Assembly: GCF_010092505.1 (NCBI RefSeq)
Contig: NZ_CP048021.1
Span: 3,224,001-3,288,000, forward strand
Reading direction: 5' to 3'
DNA length: 64,000 bases
Source: Virgibacillus sp. MSP4-1
Lineage (GTDB): Bacteria > Bacillota > Bacilli > Bacillales > Alkalibacillaceae
In this document: piece after piece, positions 8,618 to 17,543 of the stretch
Position numbering within the stretch: the stretch's first letter is position 1
Layout: each line of letters begins with the position of its first letter
Notes under the pieces: model-generated
Seen by the model: only the letters and a program-made list of their open reading frames with translations
Databases searched by the model: none
Told to the model about the DNA's origin: nothing
Position numbers and translations under genes: made by a program

Positions 8618-11600
8618 ATGAAAAAATTTGTGTCGAACAAGCTTTTAAATGTCCTCATTGTATGCACCATTGTGTTCACCAACTTTTTCACATTGTTCGG
8701 AAATCCAGTGAGTGCGGAAAGTGGACAAGCGGACGGCTTATTTATTTCAGAGTATGTTGAAGGGTCATCCTACAACAAAGCCGTTGAAATTTATAACGGG
8801 ACAGGACAGGCTGTAGATCTCTCTCAGTATACACTGGAGCTTTACAGCAATGGAAATGAGACGCCGAATCAGACCTTGAATTTATCAGGGAGCCTGTCTG
8901 CAGGAGATGTTTATGTTGTTGCTCATTCCAGTGCATCAGCCGAGATTTTAAACGTAGCAGATGAAACAGCAGGTGTAGTTAATTTTAATGGCAACGATGC
9001 GTTTACCCTGACGAAAAATGATACTCCAATTGACATCTTAGGTACCGTTGGACAGGATGGTGATTATGCCAAAGATGTCACCCTTGTACGAACAGCCTCC
9101 ATTACATCAGGAAACACCACATACACAGAAACAGAATGGAACTCCCACGCAAAAGACACAATTGAATATTTAGGCAGTCACTCTATGGACGGGGACCCGT
9201 CAGACCCAGGAGACCCAGGTGATCCGGTTGATCCAGGAGAACCTGTAAGTATTGAAGAAGCGCGAAGCTTAGCAGTTGGCACTGAAGTAACTGTAGAAGG
9301 CGTCGTTACAGCCGATAATTCAGCCATTGGCGGTGGGCAACTATCGACATACATACAGGATGAAACCGCTGGAATCAATGTCTTTAATTTTGATGCTACC
9401 GGTTACCCCGTATTGGAAAAAGGGGACCGTGTGCAGGTGACAGGGACGATCGATGAATATCAGGGACTGCTTGAAGTTGTGCCAAACAACAGTGATTCTG
9501 TAGAAGTATTAAGCGAAAATCAACCGTTGCCTGCACCACAGGAAATTACACTGGCAGATATGCAGGATAGTTCAATCGCCGAACCTTTGGAAGGATCCCG
9601 TGTTCAGGTGAATGGCTATATTTCTTCCATTCCTGAAAGTCCTGCCGGCGGGGGATACAATATTTCCTTAATTGATGAAGAATTTAATGGAACCACTTTA
9701 AGAGTCATGGAGGATGCCCTTGATGTATCCCAGCTTGAAGAAGGAACATGGTATGACATTACGGCGATTTTGAGTCAGTATCATTCCTACCAGCTCATTC
9801 CGACAGAGGCCGCAGATATTACAGTAGCTGATGAGCAGCCGGAGCCGCCATCTGCCGCCGGGGAATATACCTCAACCGTGGAATATGTGACAGATGGAGA
9901 TACCATTCGTCTTGAAACCCCTGTATTAGGTTCGGACCGGGTGCGCTTTGTCAACATCGATACGCCGGAAACCGATATGGGATCAGCAAATGGTGCGCAT
10001 GGTGAAAATCAGGATGAGCATGGCGAGGCCGCTAAAACCTACCTGCAATCACTACTGCAACCAGGAGATGAAGTGACCTTAAAAATTGGGGATGAGCCTA
10101 CCGATAATTATGGCCGTCTTTTGGCTCAGGTGATCAATAAGGATGGTATTAATACCAATCTTGAGATGGTTCGGGAAGGCTATGCTGCCACATACTTTCT
10201 ATGGCCATTTGGAGAAAATGCTCAATATGACACGTATCAGTCAGCCGTGAAAGCAGCAAAGGATGCAGGAAAAGGTATCTGGAATCCGGATAACCCATTA
10301 ATTGAGCTTCCTTTTGAATACCGGGCGATTTTAGAGGGGGGCGATTTTGATAAATTTGTCGGTCATTCAGATACCAAAGAATATGTGCAGCCAACAGAAT
10401 TTGAACAGGTTCCGGTCCATAAGCGGATCTTTTTCTGGAGCGAAAGTGATGCGATAGAAGCCGGCTATACTGCTGCAGGCGACAGCGGCGGAGATCCGGT
10501 AAATCCTGGTGAGACCGTTTCTGTACAGCTCTTAGGCTTAAATGATTTGCACGGAAAAATTGATCAGGAATATGAACTGGACTTAGATGGTGATGGCCAA
10601 ATGGATGGAATGTTTGGCCGGATGGATTATGTAGCGGGCTTTTTTGAAGAGCGAGAGCAGGAAAATCCGAATACGTTAAAAGTACATGCCGGTGATATGA
10701 TCGGAGCAAGCTCCCCTGTGTCTGCGCTTTATCAGGATGAGCCAACCGTGGAAATTATGGAGGAAATGGGCTTTGATGTTGGTACGGTCGGCAACCACGA
10801 GTTTGACGAAGGTACAGAAGAGCTCATGCGAATGGTGAATGGCGGAGACCATCCTGAAGGAACAGAAAACTATGATGGTATGAACTTTGATGTCCTTTGT
10901 GCCAACTGTGTCGGTAAAAATACCGGTGAAACCATCCTTCCGCCATATGCCGTGAAAGAAGTGGCCGGACAGCAAATTGGCTTTATCGGTGTAACCACTC
11001 AGGAAACACCGGAAATGGTGATGCCGGATGGGATTCAGAATATGGACTTTACGGACGAGAAGGAGGCGATTGATCAGGCAGTTGATGAGTTAACCTCTCA
11101 GGGTATTGAATCGATTGTTGTACTATCTCACGTTCCCGGCAGCCAATCAGGTGATACATCAGCAACCGGTGCAGTCGCAGATTTGGCCAGATCCATTGAC
11201 GATGAAGTCGATATGATTTTTGCTGCTCATAATCATCAGGTCGTAAATGGAGTGGTTGATGACAAACTTATCGTACAGGCGTATGAGTATGGAAAAGCAT
11301 TTGCGGATATCGACCTTGAAATTGACACGGAAACCGGCGATATTGTCGACAAGCAGGCGGAAATTGTATATACCGATCAAAGCAAGCTTGAGCCTGATAC
11401 GGAAGTCGCCTCGATTTTAGATAAGTATTCTACTCTTATTGAAGAAAAAATGAATGAGGTTCTTGGTTACAATGCCTATGATCTAACCGGGGATTACTCC
11501 AACGACGGAGATCACGGGTTAGGGAATTTTCTTGCAGATGGTATGAAATGGGCCATGGATAGCGATTTTGCAATGATGAACGGTGGCGGAATCCGTGATG

Positions 11601-12823
11601 ATTTATTGGCCGGCGAAGTGACCTGGGGTGATTTGTTCAACATTCAGCCGTTTGGGAATGTCTTAATGAAATTTGACATTAAAGGTAAGGATCTCTATCC
11701 TATTCTGAATGCACAGCTGTCTTCCCAGTATGGTCCGGATTACAGTATCAGCGGATTCCACTATACATGGAACCCCGAAACCACTGAGGTTGTGGACATT
11801 ACACTTCCGGATGGAACACCGATTGATGAAAATAAAACTTATACATTAACAGTCAATAATTATATGGGCACCTCCCAGGGAGAGAAATACCGTCCTATTG
11901 GCGAGCTCGGACAAAATCCGGTCATGGGCCCGGAAGATATTGAAGCTACGGTAGACTTCATCAATCATTTAAATACAACAGCGGAAAATCCCCTGAATTA
12001 TCATCCTGATGGGGAAGGCAGAATTACAGAAGGAAGCGCCATTGATTATCAGAATGCTACAATGACTGAAGCCCGTGATGCAGCTGTTGGCAGTGGTGTT
12101 ATTTTGGAAGGTATCGTAACTTATGTGGACGGAATGAATTATTACGTTCAGGATGAAACCGGCGGAATTGTCGTTCGTTCTGCTAATTTAGAAGCGGAAG
12201 CGGGCGATAAAATACAGGCTAAAGGGGTAACCAGTGAGTATTACGGACTTCTGCAGGTTGTGACAGAGGATGCGGAAGTGACCGAAACCAATGCTGGTGA
12301 ACCTGAAGCTGTAACCGTTCAGGCAGCTGATGTTGGTGAAGCTGTTGAAGGACAGCTGGTAGAACTCGAATACGTGACAACCCAATCGGCAAATGAATTC
12401 AATGAATATCAGGCTGAAGATGTTTCAGGCGAGGTTGTGCTGGCAGATGAAGAGAATCTATTAGCAGAAGGCCAGAACTATAAGAGTTTAATAGGAGTTG
12501 TCACTTATAGTTTCGGGGGGTACAAAGTTATTCCGCGTAAACCGGAAGATGTTACGAAACTTTTCTTCGTTCATGAAGATGGAGCTGTAGAAGATGCTGC
12601 TGAAACTCTGGTTGAATCCAGTAATCTACTGGGGCTGGACAGAGTTAAAGAATTACTAAAGGAACAGCTGACAGAAGTCGTAGAAACAAAAGGAAATACA
12701 AAACAGCACATTAAATCAGTGGTCCATCATGTTTCCAAGTCTTTGAGTAAAATCGAGCAAGGAAAAGGGAACAGGACTGTGGAGCTTAGAAAAATCGATC
12801 GCGAATTGAATAAGTTATTTTAA
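8618..12823 (+). CDS. Secreted YhcR-like nuclease / 5'-nucleotidase
   Basis: A 1401-residue exported protein. Order: signal peptide (cleavage near NPVSA-ES, residue about 34); lamin-tail-like domain (ISEYVEGSSYNKAVEIYN, residues about 40-165); GDPGDPVDPG linker; OB-fold region (about 210-405); thermonuclease domain (about 415-565) with VRFVNIDTPET and NYGRLLA supplying the catalytic Arg, Asp and Glu; metallophosphatase (from about 635: LNDLHGKI, GNHEFDEG, AAHNHQ); 5'-nucleotidase C-terminal domain (MNGGGIRDDLL, NIQPFGNVL); and a second OB-like region. The combination matches B. subtilis YhcR, a Ca-dependent, sugar-nonspecific nuclease anchored by sortase YhcS, but here the C-terminus (RELNKLF) has no LPXTG-type signal. 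It probably degrades extracellular nucleic acid to nucleosides. ATG 8618 follows AGGAGGGG. Confidence 0.93.
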   Translation: MKKFVSNKLLNVLIVCTIVFTNFFTLFGNPVSAESGQADGLFISEYVEGSSYNKAVEIYNGTGQAVDLSQYTLELYSNGNETPNQTLNLSGSLSAGDVYVVAHSSASAEILNVADETAGVVNFNGNDAFTLTKNDTPIDILGTVGQDGDYAKDVTLVRTASITSGNTTYTETEWNSHAKDTIEYLGSHSMDGDPSDPGDPGDPVDPGEPVSIEEARSLAVGTEVTVEGVVTADNSAIGGGQLSTYIQDETAGINVFNFDATGYPVLEKGDRVQVTGTIDEYQGLLEVVPNNSDSVEVLSENQPLPAPQEITLADMQDSSIAEPLEGSRVQVNGYISSIPESPAGGGYNISLIDEEFNGTTLRVMEDALDVSQLEEGTWYDITAILSQYHSYQLIPTEAADITVADEQPEPPSAAGEYTSTVEYVTDGDTIRLETPVLGSDRVRFVNIDTPETDMGSANGAHGENQDEHGEAAKTYLQSLLQPGDEVTLKIGDEPTDNYGRLLAQVINKDGINTNLEMVREGYAATYFLWPFGENAQYDTYQSAVKAAKDAGKGIWNPDNPLIELPFEYRAILEGGDFDKFVGHSDTKEYVQPTEFEQVPVHKRIFFWSESDAIEAGYTAAGDSGGDPVNPGETVSVQLLGLNDLHGKIDQEYELDLDGDGQMDGMFGRMDYVAGFFEEREQENPNTLKVHAGDMIGASSPVSALYQDEPTVEIMEEMGFDVGTVGNHEFDEGTEELMRMVNGGDHPEGTENYDGMNFDVLCANCVGKNTGETILPPYAVKEVAGQQIGFIGVTTQETPEMVMPDGIQNMDFTDEKEAIDQAVDELTSQGIESIVVLSHVPGSQSGDTSATGAVADLARSIDDEVDMIFAAHNHQVVNGVVDDKLIVQAYEYGKAFADIDLEIDTETGDIVDKQAEIVYTDQSKLEPDTEVASILDKYSTLIEEKMNEVLGYNAYDLTGDYSNDGDHGLGNFLADGMKWAMDSDFAMMNGGGIRDDLLAGEVTWGDLFNIQPFGNVLMKFDIKGKDLYPILNAQLSSQYGPDYSISGFHYTWNPETTEVVDITLPDGTPIDENKTYTLTVNNYMGTSQGEKYRPIGELGQNPVMGPEDIEATVDFINHLNTTAENPLNYHPDGEGRITEGSAIDYQNATMTEARDAAVGSGVILEGIVTYVDGMNYYVQDETGGIVVRSANLEAEAGDKIQAKGVTSEYYGLLQVVTEDAEVTETNAGEPEAVTVQAADVGEAVEGQLVELEYVTTQSANEFNEYQAEDVSGEVVLADEENLLAEGQNYKSLIGVVTYSFGGYKVIPRKPEDVTKLFFVHEDGAVEDAAETLVESSNLLGLDRVKELLKEQLTEVVETKGNTKQHIKSVVHHVSKSLSKIEQGKGNRTVELRKIDRELNKLF

Positions 12824-12831
12824 ATTGACAT

Positions 12832-12862
12832 ACATGCGGGTGTGCGCCCGCATGTATTTTTT
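12832..12862 (+). terminator. Intrinsic terminator of the YhcR-like gene
   Basis: ACATGCGGG..CGCCCGCATGT is a GC-rich stem followed by a T-run, eight bases after the stop codon. Confidence 0.92.
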
Positions 12863-12864
12863 GG

Positions 12865-13095
12865 GGCAGATTGGGTTGAGTTTGAAGGCCTAAGGGAATA
12901 ACGAAATGGATGAAAATGTCCTTCATGAGTATGATGAAGGACAAATAGCGATTGATATGATCAGGAACTGTCCGTCATGAGAAGTATGAAGGCCAAAGCA
13001 TCATGAAAATAAAGATGAACTGTCCTTCATAATCAAAATGAAGGACGAATGTCCGGCAAATGAAACTGGAATTGTCCTTCAAAATCATTTCCATT
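12865..13095. repeat. 52-bp periodic repeat, locus C
   Basis: TGTCCKTCAT-type units begin at 12917, 12969, 13021 and 13073, exactly 52 bases apart. Each of the first three is followed by an inverted ATGAAGGMC half. The unit at 12917 is a nearly perfect palindrome (TGTCCTTCAT, spacer, ATGAAGGACA). The linkers differ from those of locus B, so only the period and the palindrome are shared. Confidence 0.85.
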
Positions 13096-13207
13096 TTAAA
13101 TCCAGTCTGCAAACAGTCCAGGTCAATACAATACTCAATGGCTCGGAACTTCTTTTATAAAATCTAGTGTGATAAACCATTCGATAAAGAACTTTATAAA
13201 AAATTTA

Positions 13208-13236
13208 TTGACAATTTAATCACTTATCTGTTATAT
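13208..13236 (+). promoter_or_regulatory. Promoter of the yceI-like gene
   Basis: TTGACA, a 17-base spacer and TTATAT give a strong vegetative promoter about 100 bases before the gene. Confidence 0.8.
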
Positions 13237-13238
13237 TT

Positions 13239-13308
13239 ATCTCAAGTTAAAATTAAATGAATTCGAGATATTATATTTCAAATATTTTTTGCACTAATAT
13301 CTCGAATT
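13239..13308. promoter_or_regulatory. Inverted-repeat operator, MhqR-like
   Basis: AATTCGAGATATTA (13260-13273) and its exact complement TAATATCTCGAATT (13295-13308) lie downstream of the -10 box. A third, weaker half-site ATCTCAAGTT is at 13239. The half-site ATCTCGAATT resembles the MhqR (MarR-family, quinone-sensing) box of B. subtilis; this identification is inference. Confidence 0.6.
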
Positions 13309-13338
13309 AATAATAATGAAAATGGGAGGAATTTAACA

Positions 13339-13866
13339 ATGGCAAAGTACGCAGTTGATCAAGCGCATTCTGAAATTGGTTTTGAAGTCAAACATATGAT
13401 GGTTTCAAAAGTAAAGGGAGTTTTTGAATCTTACACGGCAGAGGTGGAAGCTGACGATTTATCAGATCTGACAACCGCTGATATTTCATTCAAATTTGAT
13501 GTGGCAAGCATTAACACTCGTAACGAAGATCGTGATAACCACTTGAAATCTCAAGACTTCTTTGATGTAGAGAACAACCCTACCATTGATTTCACTTCAA
13601 CAAACATCACAAAAGACGGGGAAGACTATAAAGTTGCTGGTGATTTAACCATTACTGGCGTGACAAAGCCTGTGACTTTTGATGTTGAATTTGGTGGTCA
13701 AGGAACAGATCCATGGGGTGGTACGGTTTACGGTTTTGAAGCAGAAGGAAAAATTAACCGTGAAGACTTTGGTCTGACATGGAATGCACCATTGGAAACA
13801 GGTGGCGTTCTTGTTGGTAAAGATATTAAAATTAAGCTGGAGTTAGAGCTAAACCCGGCAGAATAA
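13339..13866 (+). CDS. YceI family lipocalin-like protein
   Basis: A 175-residue protein covering the whole YceI domain: WxxD-like start YAVDQAHSEIGFEVKHMMVSKVKG, the NTRNEDRDNHLKSQDFFDVENNPTI signature, and TGVTKPVTFDVEF. YceI proteins form a lipocalin-like barrel that binds isoprenoid quinones or similar lipids; there is no signal peptide, so this one should be cytoplasmic. AATGGGAGGAATTT precedes the ATG. The operator described just upstream suggests induction by quinones or electrophiles, which would suit a quinone-binding role, but that link is inferred. It is a monocistronic unit ended by the terminator at 13931. Confidence 0.92.
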   Translation: MAKYAVDQAHSEIGFEVKHMMVSKVKGVFESYTAEVEADDLSDLTTADISFKFDVASINTRNEDRDNHLKSQDFFDVENNPTIDFTSTNITKDGEDYKVAGDLTITGVTKPVTFDVEFGGQGTDPWGGTVYGFEAEGKINREDFGLTWNAPLETGGVLVGKDIKIKLELELNPAE

Positions 13867-13930
13867 TACAGTTTCAAAATAAATTCTGAGCAGTTCAGTT
13901 TTGAAGTACAAAAGCTGAAGCGCTGTAATA

Positions 13931-13974
13931 AAAATGAGCATCTTATAGCAATATAATTGATGCTCATTTTTTAC
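13931..13974 (+). terminator. Intrinsic terminator of the yceI-like gene
   Basis: AATGAGCATC / GATGCTCATT, a 10-bp perfect stem, is followed by a T-run. Confidence 0.88.
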
Positions 13975-14074
13975 GTTATACGAAGGGTAAACATAAAATA
14001 CTTTTCGGAAATGATGCCTGAAATGCAGGGGTGTTTGAGGTATCCTTTTTAATGCAGGGTACGAATTTGCGTAT

Positions 14075-14082
14075 GCATTTTA
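14075..14082. repeat. Target-site duplication, left copy
   Basis: GCATTTTA directly abuts the left inverted repeat of the ISL3 element, and the identical octamer follows the right inverted repeat at 15480-15487. Confidence 0.95.
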
Positions 14083-15479
14083 GGCTCTATACTAAATGTG
14101 GTGGTGTCTCCAGTATTATCAATACTTCAAATGAAGACAAAAAAATACACTCAATCCCCTCTCTTTTGTTAACCTAGAGTTGTCCACACAAAAGGTCAAA
14201 GGAGAGGGAAAGAGTGCAAAAACATTTTATCATAGAAATGCTGGGGATTAAAGATAAGCATGTAGATGTTTGGGATATGACTAGTGAACCAGATAAGTTT
14301 TATGTAGAGCTTTATACGAAAGTGAAAACGCAGAAGTGCCCATTCTGTAAGGAAAAAACTAAGCGTGTCCATAGTTACCGTAATCAGCAGATTCAGGGGC
14401 CAATCGTATCAAATAAGCCAGTGAAAATCTCTTTGAGAAAGAGGCGGTATTTGTGTGTGAATTGCCGGCATACCTTTTATGAAAAACTTCAAATGGTGGA
14501 CCGGTATCAACGTTGCACAAGCTCGATTCAAACAACTGCATTAACGTACACAGCTGTGGGTTCATTCACGACTGCTGCACAATTAACAGGCATGAGTTCT
14601 AACAGGTTATTGCGTATATTCGATCGCAGGGACATGAAAACCAAGAAGGTGCTGCCCCGTGCAATCGCCATTGATGAATTTAAAGGGGATGCTGGTGGGG
14701 AAAGATTCCAAACCGTTATAGCTGATATCGAACATAAAGAGATTATTGATGTATTACCTGACAGAAAGGTAGATACCATTAAAAGATATTTAAAATCTTG
14801 TGACACCAGTAATGTTGAAATCGTAGTCATGGATTTATCCAGATCCTTCAAACAAGCAGTACAGAAAGCCTTAGGTGATCCGTTAATCATCGCTGATCGT
14901 TTTCACTTTATGCGACAAGTCTATTGGGCGCTGGATAGTGTGCGGCGAGAAGTGCAACATGACCTTGAAAAGAATGAACGAATCCGAATGAAGCGAAGCA
15001 AAAAATTATTGTGGAAATCCCAATATAAATTAACTGATGAACAAAAGGAAAAAGTAAATCAATTACTACAGATTCATCCCCGATTAAAAGAAGCATATGA
15101 ACTAAAAAACAAGCTCGATCAATGGTTTAAAGAAAGTGATAAAATCACAGCGACCCAAGGATTTGAAGAATGTTTATCGGCTATGAAAGCCTCTAATATT
15201 GAAGCATTTCACAAAGTCATGAAGACATTTAAACGCTGGAGGCAGGAAATTCTACAGTCCTTTATGTACCCGTTCAATAACGGATATATTGAAGGTGTAA
15301 ACAACACGATTAAAGTGGCCAAACGTATGTCATATGGAATTAAAGATTTTAAACGCTTGAAAAAGAAAATACTGTGGCGACAAGAGGTTAGAAGGGCTTT
15401 GGCATAAAATGCCCCAAAGCCTAGGAAGTAAAAAGAGATGGTGGAGTGAAAATCACACCACCACATTTGACAGAGAACC
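14083..15479 (+). mobile_element. ISL3-family insertion sequence, complete (1397 bp)
   Basis: The terminal inverted repeats are 25 bases (14083-14107 and 15455-15479), matching at most positions. The left begins GGCTCTATACTAAATG; the right, read inward, begins GGTTCTCTGTCAAATG; both end in GTGGTGGTGT. They flank one full-length transposase gene. The perfect 8-bp duplication on both sides is what ISL3 elements generate and suggests the insertion is recent. It landed in a gap between the YceI gene and the DUF5412 gene. Confidence 0.95.
14214..15407 (+). CDS. ISL3-family transposase
   Basis: A 397-residue transposase. The N-terminal zinc ribbon (CPFC ... CVNC, residues about 43-86) is followed by a helix-turn-helix (TTAAQLTGMSSNRLLRIFD) and the DDE catalytic core: AIDEFKGDAGGERFQTVIAD gives the first Asp, VVMDLSRSFKQAV and IADRFHFMRQ the second region, and NGYIEGVNNTIKVAKRMSYG the Glu. 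It starts at GTG 14214 after GGAGAGGG. All motifs are intact, so it is probably active. A related but frameshifted transposase lies at 63378-64000. Confidence 0.95.
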   Translation: MQKHFIIEMLGIKDKHVDVWDMTSEPDKFYVELYTKVKTQKCPFCKEKTKRVHSYRNQQIQGPIVSNKPVKISLRKRRYLCVNCRHTFYEKLQMVDRYQRCTSSIQTTALTYTAVGSFTTAAQLTGMSSNRLLRIFDRRDMKTKKVLPRAIAIDEFKGDAGGERFQTVIADIEHKEIIDVLPDRKVDTIKRYLKSCDTSNVEIVVMDLSRSFKQAVQKALGDPLIIADRFHFMRQVYWALDSVRREVQHDLEKNERIRMKRSKKLLWKSQYKLTDEQKEKVNQLLQIHPRLKEAYELKNKLDQWFKESDKITATQGFEECLSAMKASNIEAFHKVMKTFKRWRQEILQSFMYPFNNGYIEGVNNTIKVAKRMSYGIKDFKRLKKKILWRQEVRRALA

Positions 15480-15487
15480 GCATTTTA
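15480..15487. repeat. Target-site duplication, right copy
   Basis: GCATTTTA is identical to 14075-14082 and directly follows the right inverted repeat. Confidence 0.95.
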
Positions 15488-15534
15488 AGCAGATACTTTC
15501 ACTTACTAATCGTTTCTCTAATAGGAGAACGAAG

Positions 15535-16071
15535 CTAATATCCGTATGTTTCGCCTTCTTTTAAATTTAAGGTGTGATTGTTAATGGATACAGTACGATC
15601 ATTCTTCCATTCCACTTCAACTTGCTCTTCTGTGTCACGATAATAAATACGTTTTTTAAACCAGAGTGGTCCATTTAACTCTCCTCTTATTCCAAATGAA
15701 CCAGCCGCCCCCGCATCATAACGATAAAAATCAATTGTATAATCGCCATCAGGAGATTGTACTGTTTTAATGTGTTCATTCACTCCAAATGAAGAAGCAA
15801 ATAATGATAACAAAATCGCCAGAAAGAAAATGATAGACAATAAAGTTGAGATAATTACAGTTAACCAGCTTCTGGTTTTTGTTCGCCAATTTCTTTTATC
15901 TTTAAAACCAATAATTCCTAAAATCATAGCTAACAAACTAAATATTAACAAAATATAATTTGGAGGGGCCACCAACCAAGTATGACTAAGATTAGAATAA
16001 AATGAGTAGACTGCCAATCCTAAACAAACAAGGATTAAATAAAAAGAGCCTAAGTTGTATCCTTTTTTCAT
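15535..16071 (-). CDS. DUF5412 family membrane protein
   Basis: A 178-residue protein with hydrophobic segments near residues 8-25, 38-55 and 68-92, then a soluble domain. The latter carries SPDGDYTIDFYRYDAGAAGSFGIRGEL and KRIYYRDTEEQVEVEW, which I recognise as DUF5412, a Firmicutes family of unknown function. The minus-strand ATG at 16071 follows GGGGGAG. Its neighbours are the ISL3 element downstream and an intergenic stretch upstream, so it stands alone. It is AT-richer than the core genes, consistent with an accessory region. Confidence 0.7.
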   Translation of the reverse strand: MKKGYNLGSFYLILVCLGLAVYSFYSNLSHTWLVAPPNYILLIFSLLAMILGIIGFKDKRNWRTKTRSWLTVIISTLLSIIFFLAILLSLFASSFGVNEHIKTVQSPDGDYTIDFYRYDAGAAGSFGIRGELNGPLWFKKRIYYRDTEEQVEVEWKNDRTVSINNHTLNLKEGETYGY

Positions 16072-16264
16072 AATGTTCTCCCCCTGTCTTTCTTCTTGCG
16101 TTCTCCTGCCCGTTAGTTATATGAGCATATAAGCCCTCTAGTATATTATAAAATTAACATAAAATATCCCTTTCAATAACATTTTTAACCGAAAAGGATC
16201 TTTGAGTAATTGGGTATGTCATTTCTAATGTTTGACTGAATGACAGACAAATCATTTCTGAGGT

Positions 16265-16297
16265 CAAAAAAAGAGCTTTCGCAATGTCTGCGAAAGC
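16265..16297 (-). terminator. Minus-strand terminator-like hairpin
   Basis: GCTTTCGC / GCGAAAGC, preceded on the plus strand by seven A residues, reads as a terminator on the minus strand. No minus-strand gene is visible just upstream of it. The surrounding gap (16072-16717) contains a second small hairpin (GAGCA..TGCTC, about 16331) and otherwise nothing I recognise; it may hold an unannotated small RNA or a remnant. Confidence 0.6.
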
Positions 16298-16717
16298 CAA
16301 ATAGTGAAAACTAGAAAGGAAGGGAGTCCTGAGCAAATCAACTGCTCAAGTCTAAAAAGGGTAAGAAATGAACGAAAGAATTTGTCCGGCTTCAGCTCCC
16401 AGTTCAAACCCGCATAAGTATAAACTACTGCGATTTACTGGTTACTTCCACCTTTACTGAAGACAAACTTTTCTGAATTATTTATAATATTAACATAAAC
16501 ATTATACGAAAGCAAATAAATATTCAAGTAAATGTATGAAAATTCGTAAAAGCTTAGACACTTTCCTTATCCTATAACAATGCTATTTTCCAGGGGGTTC
16601 ATAAAGTTCATCTCAACCATTTTAGAAAAGGGAATGCATAAAAGATACGCCATTTTAAAATTTTGAATTACAAATAAACTTTTTACAACGTAACCTTGAA
16701 AAAAGGAGCGAGTGTTA

Positions 16718-17413
16718 ATGAATGAAGAGAGATTGTTACCTGAACCAGATAGGTATGCTGTTTGTGCATATGAAGGCATACCTATTAAGGAATTTTATCA
16801 AGGAGTATTTGATGAAGTTTTCCTCATTTTTCACCCTTTTTTTAAACCCAAAACAATGGATATAGATTTATTTAAACCAAGTTCATATCCAAGTAATAAT
16901 GAAATTATAGAGGATTGTGAAATAATTTCCTGGGAGAAATTCTTGAAATTGTCGGGAATAAGAAGTTTTAAGCAGTTAGATATAGGATTACAAACTGGGA
17001 TTTTGCGATTAAAAGAAGAATATCAGGATAAAAAAACAGTACAATTAATTGAAAATACTTGTATCAAGGAAGGAATTATAGAGCCTGTTGAAGGCCTATT
17101 TCCTCCTCTGGTTATGAACAAATTACTTAAAAGTATAAAAAGACTAGGATATAACTGGATGTGGATCGGTGATGAATTTGGGACAGAAAGAAAATTAGAA
17201 TATATTGACGATTTTGTTAGCCATAGCGATATGTTAAACAAAGGAAAAAATTTATTTACACATAATCATAATATCTTGATTACTACCCATTGGGATCGTC
17301 ATTTATCACTATTATGTTCGGATAAAAAAACTGTAGAGTATTTAGTAGAGTCATGTAGCTTAGAAGGCTTTTATTGTAACAAAAGTACACAAATAAATTG
17401 GAGTATGCAATAA
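16718..17413 (+). CDS. DUF2711-like protein
   Basis: A 231-residue soluble protein. The blocks ISWEKFLKLSGIRSFKQLDIGLQTGILRLKEEY, CIKEGIIEPVEGLFPPLVMNKLL, WIGDEF and ITTHWDRHLSLLC, followed by LEGFYC near the end, resemble DUF2711, a Firmicutes family of unknown function. AAAAGGAG precedes both an in-frame GTG (16712) and the ATG at 16718; spacing favours the ATG. The gene is AT-rich, stands alone, and lies in the patch between the ISL3 element and gsaB, so it may be acquired. The family name is from pattern memory. Confidence 0.6.
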   Translation: MNEERLLPEPDRYAVCAYEGIPIKEFYQGVFDEVFLIFHPFFKPKTMDIDLFKPSSYPSNNEIIEDCEIISWEKFLKLSGIRSFKQLDIGLQTGILRLKEEYQDKKTVQLIENTCIKEGIIEPVEGLFPPLVMNKLLKSIKRLGYNWMWIGDEFGTERKLEYIDDFVSHSDMLNKGKNLFTHNHNILITTHWDRHLSLLCSDKKTVEYLVESCSLEGFYCNKSTQINWSMQ

Positions 17414-17416
17414 AGG

Positions 17417-17450
17417 GAAACTTCCATCAGTGTGGGTATTACGGCCAGTT
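17417..17450 (-). repeat. GGCCGTAAT / CCCACTGATGGAA repeat (inverted copy)
   Basis: The minus-strand sequence AACTGGCCGTAAT, then CCACACTGATGGAAG and TTTC, matches plus-strand copies at 18948, 32446 and 37529. Confidence 0.7.
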
Positions 17451-17500
17451 CATGCGTTATAAATTTGCTAGGGTCTCATTGAGTTTTTCAAATAAAAATT

Positions 17501-17534
17501 GAAAAGGCCGGGACAGTCCCCAGCCTTTAAAAGG
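17501..17534. repeat. GGGACAGTCCC repeat; also a hairpin after gsaB
   Basis: AAAAGGCCGGGACAGTCCCCAGCCTTT forms an imperfect hairpin between the converging DUF2711-like and gsaB genes. On the minus strand it could terminate gsaB. Confidence 0.65.
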
Positions 17535-17543
17535 TATATATTC

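Noticed and set aside
10149-10745. Antisense ORF of 198 residues within the YhcR-like gene
   Set aside because: It is a shadow of the strongly supported plus-strand gene, and its translation shows no domain.
15535-17413. Second mobile island between the ISL3 element and gsaB
   Set aside because: The two genes are AT-rich and accessory, but no integrase, att repeat or other border is visible.
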